From positions 1 through 13,189 of the forward strand of contig JAFTIK010000104.1 of the NCBI GenBank assembly GCA_017456945.1: a DNA stretch of 13,189 bases, given 5' to 3'. Shown one piece after another: positions 7,576-13,189 of this stretch. Numbering within the stretch: the stretch's first letter is position 1; each line of letters starts with the position of its first letter. The position numbers and the translations under genes are program-made. The DNA comes from Clostridia bacterium. GTDB lineage: Bacteria; Bacillota_A; Clostridia; Christensenellales; Borkfalkiaceae. The notes under the pieces were generated by a model. The model ran no database searches. It was not told the origin of the DNA and saw only the letters and a list, made by a program, of their open reading frames with translations.

Positions 7576-8389
7576 AATTATAGATATAGATAGTCTTTTC
7601 GATAAGTATATCGAAGGTTACGTTTACGCTAACATAGGCAAGGTTAAGCCTGAAGAAATAGAAAACAAAATTCCCGAACTATACCTAGAATTCGGCGATA
7701 AAGAATTAAAAGAACTTGGTGGTAAAACCCCTAATACTTTTTACAAACAATTTTCGGGCGAACAACTTGTAGAGTGCCTTAAAACGCACGTAGAGCAGGG
7801 TATAGCCGTATCCGATTTCCTTTGCGAAGCCATAACGGGTAACCCTGAAAATCAAACGGCTTTGGCAAACGCTTTGTCCGACGATAAGAACGAAGAATTC
7901 TTATTGTATATTATGAATATGCTTGGCGAAACGGGTAGTAAACTAGGCGTAAATCGTTATTTAGAATTTATCGCTTGGGATTACGGCGAAACGGTAAGGG
8001 AACTCGCTACTGAATTGCTTTCGGAAATGGCAGAAGAGGTAAAAGAACAGGTTATAGAAAGATATAAAGACGCAGAAGAAAGTAAAAAGCCGTATTATAC
8101 AGAAATACTTTCTAAAACGGTTGGCGACGATAGGGTTTTCGATATTTTGGTTGCTGAATTTGCAAAGCATAAAGAGAATTTGCCTTTATACGCAAACTAT
8201 CTTGCAAAGTTTGGCGACGAACGGGCTCTACCCTTCCTTTTGAACGCTATTGAAGATCAAAGTATTAGTTACGCAGACTTTGAAGAGTTAAGGTTTGCAA
8301 TTGAAGCGCTTGGTGGTTCTTACGATAAGAAGAGAGATTTTACTTCGGATAAGACTTATAAAAAAATCAAAGGTATAAAAAAGAAATAA
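7568..8389 (+). CDS. HEAT-like helical repeat protein of unknown function
   Basis: The 273-residue product is predicted cytosolic, acidic over most of its length, with a Lys-rich end (YKKIKGIKKK). Residues about 140-165 and 205-250 show alternating helix patterns. KFGDERALPFLLNAIED followed by LRFAIEALGG is reminiscent of HEAT repeats, where a helix pair begins with a Gly-Asp-x-Arg-Ala-hydrophobic turn. No catalytic motif is visible. The ATG overlaps the TPR stop by eight bases, and its AAGGAG ribosome site lies in the last TPR codons, so the two proteins are probably made together and may interact. The HEAT assignment rests on pattern only and specific function is unknown. Confidence 0.7.
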   Translation: MIKIIDIDSLFDKYIEGYVYANIGKVKPEEIENKIPELYLEFGDKELKELGGKTPNTFYKQFSGEQLVECLKTHVEQGIAVSDFLCEAITGNPENQTALANALSDDKNEEFLLYIMNMLGETGSKLGVNRYLEFIAWDYGETVRELATELLSEMAEEVKEQVIERYKDAEESKKPYYTEILSKTVGDDRVFDILVAEFAKHKENLPLYANYLAKFGDERALPFLLNAIEDQSISYADFEELRFAIEALGGSYDKKRDFTSDKTYKKIKGIKKK

Positions 8390-8436
8390 TTTGCAAAAAA
8401 TAACCGTAATCTTTATTTTAAAAGGAGAAAAGGATT

Positions 8437-8562
8437 ATGGGTAAAAAGAAAAACAAAAACAAGGTTGCAAAACTAACCGACGAAGAATATAACGCGTATA
8501 TAATGGCGTTAAAAGACGAAACGCCACCTGCGTTAATAAAGAAGACGCAAGAAAACTCATAA
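8437..8562 (+). CDS. Small Lys-rich protein, 41 residues, unknown function
   Basis: An ATG with AAAGGAG about ten bases upstream (plus a nearer AGG) opens a 41-codon frame ending in TAA just before a strong terminator. The product starts with a basic stretch MGKKKNKNKVAK, continues with an acidic helix-like part LTDEEYNAYIMALKDE, and ends PPALIKKTQENS. There is no signal peptide or membrane segment. It follows the HEAT-like gene after 47 bases with no terminator between them, so it is probably the last gene of the hslO transcript. The good ribosome site, position before the terminator and genome-like codon choice support translation. The basic head could bind nucleic acid or ribosome, but that is inference. 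Confidence 0.62.
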   Translation: MGKKKNKNKVAKLTDEEYNAYIMALKDETPPALIKKTQENS

Positions 8563-8575
8563 ATGTTGTAAAATC

Positions 8576-8608
8576 AAAATTTCTCGGGCAAATCCGAGAA
8601 ATTTTTTT
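8576..8608 (+). terminator. Rho-independent terminator after the small protein gene
   Basis: AAATTTCTCGG (8577-8587) pairs with CCGAGAAATTT (8594-8604) around the six-base loop GCAAAT, and the T run continues to 8608. An 11-12 bp stem with a U tract is a classic intrinsic terminator. It closes the transcript carrying hslO, the TPR, HEAT-like and small protein genes. Confidence 0.9.
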
Positions 8609-8614
8609 ATTTGC

Positions 8615-8643
8615 TTGTATTTTGCGTTATATTGTAGTATAAT
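8615..8643 (+). promoter_or_regulatory. Promoter of the YghO-like gene
   Basis: A perfect TATAAT (8638-8643) lies 17 bases after TTGTAT (8615-8620), immediately behind the upstream terminator. Transcription should start near 8650. This excludes in-frame ATG codons at 8615 (inside the -35 element) and 8642 (inside the -10 box) as starts on this transcript. Confidence 0.65.
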
Positions 8644-8680
8644 GAAAATACATTTTTACCCAATAGGAAGGAAGTATAGT

Positions 8681-9811
8681 TTGAATGAAATTAAAGAAGT
8701 AAAGACGAAAAAGGATATAAGAATTTTTTCAGAATTTCCTACGAAATTATATAAGGACTGCCCGTATTACGTTCCTAACCTTATAGGCGATGAACTTAAT
8801 ACTTTTAATCCAAAGAAAAATTTTAACCTTAAAGAAAACAAAATCAAAGGCTTTTTGTGTTATAAAGACGGGGAGCTCGTCGGCAGAATAGCAGGGCTTA
8901 TCAATTATGAACACAATCGTCTTTCGGGCGAAAAATACATAAGATTTTCCCGTTTAGAGTGTATCGACGATATAGAAGTTTTCAGGGCGCTTATCTGCGC
9001 GGTAGAGCAGTTCGGTAAGGAAAACGGTATGGATACAATACACGGGCCTTGGGGCTTTAACGATACGGATAGGGAAGGTATGCTTACCGAAGGTTTCGAT
9101 ATCCGCAGTACTTACGCTACCAACTATTATTATCCATATTTTTTCAAGCGCATAGAAGAACTCGGATTTAAAGACGAATCTAAATGGGTGGAATTTAAGT
9201 TCAAAATTCCTGAAAAACCCGACGCTAGAATTCTCGCTTTGGCAGAGAAAATCAAGGCTAAATACAAACTCGTAGATATTGCCGAAACTATGTCTGTAAG
9301 GCAGATACTAAACAAGTACGGAGACAAGATGTTCGACACGCTTAACGAAGCGTACGGGCACTTAGACGGGTACGTTCCTATCGTTGGCGGGGCAAGAAAG
9401 AACGTCTTATCACAGTTTGCAACTATCGTAAACACAAGGTATTTGAGTTTCTTGGTTGACGAAAACGACGACGTTGCAGGGTTCGGTATAGTTTTACCGT
9501 CTATTGCAGACCCGTTAATTAAGCATAAAGGAAGACTTTTCCCAACGGGATTTATAGGGGTGCTAAAATCTATAAATTCCCCCAAACAGTTGGAAATGGG
9601 GCTTACTGGTATCAAGCATAAATATAAAAATACGGGTATAAACGCCCTTATAATAGCAAGAATACTTAATAATATTATCGAAGATGGAATAGAGCATATC
9701 GAAAGTAATCCTATGCTCGAACATAACCTAAATATCCAAAATCAATGGAAATTCGCAGAGAGTGAAATTTGGAAGCGTAGGCAAACTTACGTTAAAAAAA
9801 TCGGCGAATAA
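8681..9811 (+). CDS. YghO-like protein (GNAT-related fold)
   Basis: The product has 376 residues from the chosen TTG start. The order of motifs resembles the poorly characterised YghO family, distantly related to GNAT acetyltransferases. These are YYVPNLIGDE and FNPKKN near 30-50, a GELVGRIAGLIN strand near 70, and HGPWGFNDTDREGML followed by EGFD near 120-140. The late part FPTGFIGVLKSI to ALIIARIL fits the second half of that fold. No substrate is established for the family. The frame can be extended upstream to an ATG at 8615 or 8642, but those overlap the promoter. TTG at 8681 has AGGAAGG about nine bases upstream; the nearby ATG at 8685 is in another frame and meets a stop at once. It sits alone between two terminators. 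Confidence 0.78.
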   Translation: MNEIKEVKTKKDIRIFSEFPTKLYKDCPYYVPNLIGDELNTFNPKKNFNLKENKIKGFLCYKDGELVGRIAGLINYEHNRLSGEKYIRFSRLECIDDIEVFRALICAVEQFGKENGMDTIHGPWGFNDTDREGMLTEGFDIRSTYATNYYYPYFFKRIEELGFKDESKWVEFKFKIPEKPDARILALAEKIKAKYKLVDIAETMSVRQILNKYGDKMFDTLNEAYGHLDGYVPIVGGARKNVLSQFATIVNTRYLSFLVDENDDVAGFGIVLPSIADPLIKHKGRLFPTGFIGVLKSINSPKQLEMGLTGIKHKYKNTGINALIIARILNNIIEDGIEHIESNPMLEHNLNIQNQWKFAESEIWKRRQTYVKKIGE

Positions 9812-9824
9812 AATCTAAAAGGCT

Positions 9825-9855
9825 AAAAAGTCCCGCAATAACCGCGGGATTTTTT
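9825..9855 (+). terminator. Rho-independent terminator after the YghO-like gene
   Basis: TCCCGC (9831-9836) pairs with GCGGGA (9844-9849) around the loop AATAACC. The stem can be lengthened through a G-T pair and A-T pairs (AAAAAG with TTTTTT), and the T tract runs 9850-9855. This is a standard intrinsic terminator. Confidence 0.9.
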
Positions 9856-9875
9856 AATTTGTTTACTAAAAATTC

Positions 9876-9904
9876 TTGAAAATGAACTTAGATTATGTTA
9901 TAAT
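9876..9904 (+). promoter_or_regulatory. Strong sigma-A promoter of asnS
   Basis: TTGAAA (9876-9881, five of six matches) and a perfect TATAAT (9899-9904) are separated by exactly 17 bases, with an extended -10 TG at 9896-9897. Transcription would begin near 9911, leaving a leader of about 36 bases. A T-box, common before synthetase genes in Bacillota, cannot fit in that leader. The promoter probably serves asnS, plsX, rnc and smc. Confidence 0.85.
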
Positions 9905-9946
9905 ATACAAGTATTATTTTAAATAAAGTTCAACGAAGGTGTAATT

Positions 9947-11341
9947 ATGAAAAGAACGGAACTTAGAAAGATATTTAAATCGGCAAACGAACTCGGTGGG
10001 CAAACGGTAACCGTATGCGGTTGGGCAAGAACGATAAGAGATAGCAAATCGTTCGGTTTTATTGAACTTAACGACGGTTCTTATTTTAAGAATTGTCAAA
10101 TAGTTTTCGATAGAAATAAGGTGGGTAACTACGACGAAATTGCAAAGCAGAACGTAGGCGCTTGCCTTTCGGTAACGGGTACTTTAATTCTCACCCCTGA
10201 AAATAAACAACCTTTTGAAATAAACGCTGATAAAGTGGAAGTTTTGGGTACTTCAACACCCGATTATCCCTTACAGAAAAAGCGTCACACCTTGGAATTC
10301 TTGCGTGGTATTCCGCACTTGCGCCCACGCACGAACACCTTTAACGCAGTATTCAAAATTCGTAGCCAAGCGGCTTACGCGATACATAAATTCTTTAACG
10401 AACGCGGTTTCGTTTACGTTCATACCCCCATTATCACGGGTAGCGATTGCGAAGGCGCGGGCGCAATGTTCCAAGTAACTACTTTGGATATGGATAATGT
10501 TCCTAAGACAGAAGAAAATACCGCAGACTACAAGCAAGATTTCTTTGGTAAGAAAGCAAGTCTTACCGTGTCTGGGCAACTAGACGTAGAAAACTTTGCA
10601 ATGGCTTACGCTAACGTATATACTTTTGGTCCTACTTTCCGCGCGGAACACTCCAACACCGTTCGCCACGCAGCAGAGTTTTGGATGATAGAGCCAGAAC
10701 TTGCTTTCGCCGACCTTTCCGACGATATGGATTGCGCTGAAGATATGGTTAAATTCGTTATCAACTACGTAATGGAAACTTGCGCGGAAGAAATGGAATT
10801 CTTAAACAAGTTCGTAGATACGGGGCTTATCGATAGACTTAACAACGTTAAGAACAACGAATTCAAGCGCCTTACCTATACCGAGGCCATAGAAATATTA
10901 GAAAAGGTAAAAGACCGTTTCGACGCGCCCGTTTACTGGGGCGTTGACCTTCAAAGCGAACACGAACGCTATATTACCGAAGAAGTTTTCAAAAAGCCGG
11001 TATTCTTAACCGATTACCCCAAGGAAATCAAGGCGTTCTATATGCGCCTTAACGACGACGGGAAGACGGTAGCCGCAAGCGACTTGCTCGTTCCGGGCAT
11101 AGGCGAACTTATCGGTGGTAGCCAGCGTGAAGAAAGAATGGATATTCTTGAAAAGAGAATGAACGAGTGTGGGCTTAACCCCGAAGACTATAAGTCTTAT
11201 TTGGATTTAAGAAAGTACGGTGGGGTAATTCACTCGGGCTTTGGTTTAGGGTTTGAAAGAATTATAATGTACCTTACGGGTATTGCTAATATTCGTGACG
11301 TATTGCCTTTCCCGAGAACGGTTGGCACTTTAGAAAACTAA
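9947..11341 (+). CDS. asnS: Asparaginyl-tRNA synthetase
   Basis: AsnRS charges tRNA-Asn with asparagine using ATP. The 464-residue product has the normal length for this class IIb enzyme. An N-terminal OB-fold anticodon-binding domain (about 18-100) contains [14 protein letters not shown]. The class II core follows: motif 1 around 145-165 ending in the conserved Pro of HTPIIT, motif 2 [11 protein letters not shown] at 231-241 with the catalytic Arg, and motif 3 GLGFERI at 433-439 near the end. [14 protein letters not shown] near 207-220 fits the AsnRS rather than the AspRS subgroup. The ATG has GAAGGTG about seven bases upstream. The gene is first in the plsX-rnc-smc transcript; 18 bases separate it from plsX. 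Confidence 0.96.
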   Translation: MKRTELRKIFKSANELGGQTVTVCGWARTIRDSKSFGFIELNDGSYFKNCQIVFDRNKVGNYDEIAKQNVGACLSVTGTLILTPENKQPFEINADKVEVLGTSTPDYPLQKKRHTLEFLRGIPHLRPRTNTFNAVFKIRSQAAYAIHKFFNERGFVYVHTPIITGSDCEGAGAMFQVTTLDMDNVPKTEENTADYKQDFFGKKASLTVSGQLDVENFAMAYANVYTFGPTFRAEHSNTVRHAAEFWMIEPELAFADLSDDMDCAEDMVKFVINYVMETCAEEMEFLNKFVDTGLIDRLNNVKNNEFKRLTYTEAIEILEKVKDRFDAPVYWGVDLQSEHERYITEEVFKKPVFLTDYPKEIKAFYMRLNDDGKTVAASDLLVPGIGELIGGSQREERMDILEKRMNECGLNPEDYKSYLDLRKYGGVIHSGFGLGFERIIMYLTGIANIRDVLPFPRTVGTLEN

Positions 11342-11359
11342 AGATAAAGAGAGAGATTT

Positions 11360-12376
11360 ATGAAGATTTTAATTGACGGTTTCGGTGGGGATAACTCGCC
11401 TAACGAAGTAGTTGCAGGTACTGTGCTTGCCGTAAATGAGAGAGATGGTTTTACCGCAGTTCTCGTAGGTAATAGGGAAATTCTCGAAAGCAAACTTGCA
11501 GAATATAAATACCAAAAAGATAGAATAGAGATTTTAGATGCTAGCGAAGTTATCACTTGTGAAGAAGAACCTACTGTCGCTATTAGAAGAAAACCCGACA
11601 GTTCTATTTGCGTAGCCTTTAAGGAACTAAAAGAAAACCCCGAAGCAGGCGCTTTCGTTTCCGCAGGCTCTACGGGGGCTGTTTTGGTTGGCGCAACATT
11701 AAAACTCGGCAGAATTAAGGGGGTAAATCGCCCCGCGCTCTGTCCGGTAATGCCTTCTCTTAAGGGTGATAACAAAGTTTTACTTTGCGATTCTGGCGCA
11801 AATGCAGACTGCAAGAACATCAACTTAGTTCAGTTTGCGTTAATGGCTACCGCTTACGCCGAAGCAATGGGTATGAAAAACCCAAAAGTTGCTCTTTTGT
11901 CTAACGGTACGGAAGATGAAAAGGGCAATATGCTAAACCACGAAGTTTTCCCCGTGTTAAAGAGCCTTAAAGGTATCAACTTCGTAGGGAACACCGAAGG
12001 TAGAGATTTAATTTCCGGCGAATACGATATTATCGTAGCCGACGGGTTTAGCGGTAATATTGCCTTAAAGTCTATGGAAGGGGCGCTTAAGGGCGTGCTT
12101 AAACTCTTAAAAGAAAGCATTTACGGCTCGTTATCGGGCAAAATCGGCGGTCTTTTCTTAAAGAAAAGTATAAAGCAAATGAGAGATAAACTCGACTACA
12201 CCAAGGTTGGTGGCGCAATGTTCTTGGGCGTTCAAAAACCTGTTATTAAGGCGCACGGCTCGTCTGAAAGGGGAACGTTCAAGGCTGCAATTTTACAGGC
12301 GGTAGATTACGTTGGGTTTAACATTTCTGATAGAATAACCGAAAAACTTCTCGCCGAAGAAATAGTTTTCAATTAG
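11360..12376 (+). CDS. plsX: Phosphate acyltransferase PlsX
   Basis: PlsX converts acyl-ACP and phosphate to acyl phosphate, the acyl donor for PlsY at the start of phospholipid synthesis; it is a peripheral membrane enzyme. The 338-residue length is typical. The N-terminus ILIDGFGGDNSP matches the family opening (usually D-x-M-G-G-D). Further marks are SAGSTGA at 101-107, DSGANAD at 144-150, LLSNGTEDEKGN near 185 and VADGFSGN near 226. The start has a GAGAGAG ribosome site. This is the only gene here ending in TAG. In many Bacillota plsX is followed by fab genes or acpP, but here rnc begins nine bases after the stop. Confidence 0.95.
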   Translation: MKILIDGFGGDNSPNEVVAGTVLAVNERDGFTAVLVGNREILESKLAEYKYQKDRIEILDASEVITCEEEPTVAIRRKPDSSICVAFKELKENPEAGAFVSAGSTGAVLVGATLKLGRIKGVNRPALCPVMPSLKGDNKVLLCDSGANADCKNINLVQFALMATAYAEAMGMKNPKVALLSNGTEDEKGNMLNHEVFPVLKSLKGINFVGNTEGRDLISGEYDIIVADGFSGNIALKSMEGALKGVLKLLKESIYGSLSGKIGGLFLKKSIKQMRDKLDYTKVGGAMFLGVQKPVIKAHGSSERGTFKAAILQAVDYVGFNISDRITEKLLAEEIVFN

Positions 12377-12385
12377 TAGGTAGTT

Positions 12386-13090
12386 ATGATAATTTTTGAT
12401 ATTGACGGGGTGGAAAACATAATCGGCTACTCTTTCAAAGATAAAATGCTTTTAAGAAAGTGTTTTACCCACTCGTCGTACGCCAACGAACACGGCGAAA
12501 AGGATAACGAACGGTTGGAATTTTTCGGCGATTCCATTATGGAATTCGTAGTAACCGAGTACCTTTTCAAAAAGTGTAAGGGTGACGAAGGTTTAATGAC
12601 TAAAGAGCGGGCGGAAATGGTATCTAAAACCCCCTTGCTTGAAGCCATTTATAAACTCGGGCTAGATGAATACGTGCTTTTAGGGCACGGGCAGGAAAAG
12701 AGCGTCAGTCACGACGACAAGTTGTTTTCTAGCGTGTACGAAGCCATTGTTGCAGGTATGTACTTAGACGGTGGGTTAGTTCCCGTAAAAAAGTTTATAA
12801 CTAACACCATAATCAAAAATTACGAAGAAAAACAAAAAAACAAAGCCAAGCCTAACGCTAAAGGGGCAATCTACAAGGTGGAACTGCAAGAATACGTGCA
12901 GAAGAGAAAGATGGGTAGCATCACCTATCAAACCTTAAGTAAAAATGGGCCAGACCATAATCCCGTGTTTAGGGAAGCCGTTTTGTTAAACGGCAAAAAT
13001 CTAGCGGAAGGGCAAGGGCGTAGCAAGCAAATTGCGCAAAATCAAGCGGCGTCAAAGGCGCTTGAAACGATAAAAAGACAGGGTAGGTAA
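12386..13090 (+). CDS. rnc: Ribonuclease III with Ser at a usual metal-binding Asp position
   Basis: RNase III cleaves double-stranded RNA during rRNA maturation and mRNA turnover. The product has 234 residues, normal length. The catalytic domain (about 1-150) contains the signature NERLEFFGDS at 41-50, giving E42, E45 and D49 as active-site acids. The second metal motif reads FSSVYEAIVAGMYLDGG (114-130): E119 is present, but the acid normally three residues earlier (E. coli D114) is Ser116, codon AGC. A double-stranded RNA-binding domain follows at about 162-231, with LQEYVQ, GPDHNPVF and GRSKQIAQNQAA, where the usual second Lys of the KK pair is Gln. The start has a weak AGG site six bases upstream. 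It sits between plsX and smc, a common Bacillota order. Confidence 0.94.
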   Translation: MIIFDIDGVENIIGYSFKDKMLLRKCFTHSSYANEHGEKDNERLEFFGDSIMEFVVTEYLFKKCKGDEGLMTKERAEMVSKTPLLEAIYKLGLDEYVLLGHGQEKSVSHDDKLFSSVYEAIVAGMYLDGGLVPVKKFITNTIIKNYEEKQKNKAKPNAKGAIYKVELQEYVQKRKMGSITYQTLSKNGPDHNPVFREAVLLNGKNLAEGQGRSKQIAQNQAASKALETIKRQGR

Positions 13091-13095
13091 TTTAA

Positions 13096-13189
13096 GTGAA
13101 TTTCGATAAAGTAGAACTTTACTGATTTAACTCGTTTGCCGATAAAGAAGAAATTAAGTTCGGCAACGGAATAACGTGTATAGTCGGTC
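13096..13189 (+). pseudogene. smc: SMC chromosome-partitioning ATPase, 5' end, interrupted by an in-frame TGA (partial)
   Basis: From a GTG start (13096, with AGG eight bases upstream, five bases after the rnc stop) the frame reads nine residues, VNFDKVELY, then TGA (13123-13125). It continues open as FNSFADKEEIKF and NGITCIVG to the window end. This aligns with the SMC N-terminus, where a hydrophobic strand is followed by a G-F-K-S-F-A-D-K motif and N-G-I-T-x-x-x-G before Walker A. The TGA stands exactly where the Gly of that motif is expected; GGA to TGA is one base change. No ATG, GTG or TTG follows in frame within the window. It may be a broken gene, a base error in the assembly or, less likely, recoding. 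SMC would compact and segregate chromosomes. Confidence 0.8.

Noticed and set aside
9130..9615. Minus-strand open frame of 161 codons inside the YghO-like gene
   Set aside because: It lies wholly opposite a gene with recognisable family motifs, has no ribosome site of note and reads as low-complexity Ser/Leu/Ile-rich antisense translation.
9905..9946. Possible T-box leader before asnS
   Set aside because: The strong promoter starts transcription about 36 bases before the ATG, and the existing hairpin upstream is the terminator of the previous gene.
11338..11823. Minus-strand open frame of 161 codons opposite plsX
   Set aside because: It is antisense to clearly conserved plsX motifs and its translation resembles no protein family.
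132..13125. TGA as a routinely reassigned sense codon (Gly or Trp)
   Set aside because: Roughly 12 kb of complete genes contain no internal TGA and use TGG and GGA freely, so frequent recoding is excluded; only a rare isolated event remains possible.

Overview
The window is a compact, moderately low-GC stretch with short intergenic gaps, strong AGGAG-type ribosome binding sites, TAA-dominated stops and Bacillota-style gene neighbourhoods (yggS-sepF, plsX-rnc-smc). I infer an uncultured Clostridia-like member of the Bacillota. No tRNA, rRNA, mobile element, CRISPR array or phage gene is visible, and no gap between genes exceeds about 190 bases.

Left part, minus strand (1-3496): one operon reading leftwards, asd-dapA-dapB-yggS-sepF. 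The first three genes carry aspartate semialdehyde towards diaminopimelate and lysine. They are coupled by near-zero gaps to the PLP-homeostasis gene yggS and to the start of the division gene sepF, which runs off the window. A 187-base divergent control region (3497-3683) separates this operon from the next block.

Centre, plus strand (3684-8608): a DUF624/YesL-like membrane protein with a long charged tail, a hairpin, the redox chaperone Hsp33 (hslO), then a tightly coupled TPR protein, a HEAT-like helical protein and a 41-residue Lys-rich small protein. The block closes with a strong intrinsic terminator. The last three genes have no function I can assign and are the best candidate for something undescribed here.

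Right part, plus strand (8615-13189): a YghO-like protein with its own promoter, a probable TTG start and its own terminator. Then a very good promoter drives asnS, followed closely by plsX, rnc and the beginning of smc. Two oddities stand out. The smc reading frame contains a TGA where the family has a conserved Gly, ten codons after the start. The RNase III has Ser where the family has a metal-binding Asp.

Most of the window is housekeeping. All functional calls are by motif recognition from the translated sequence, without database searches.
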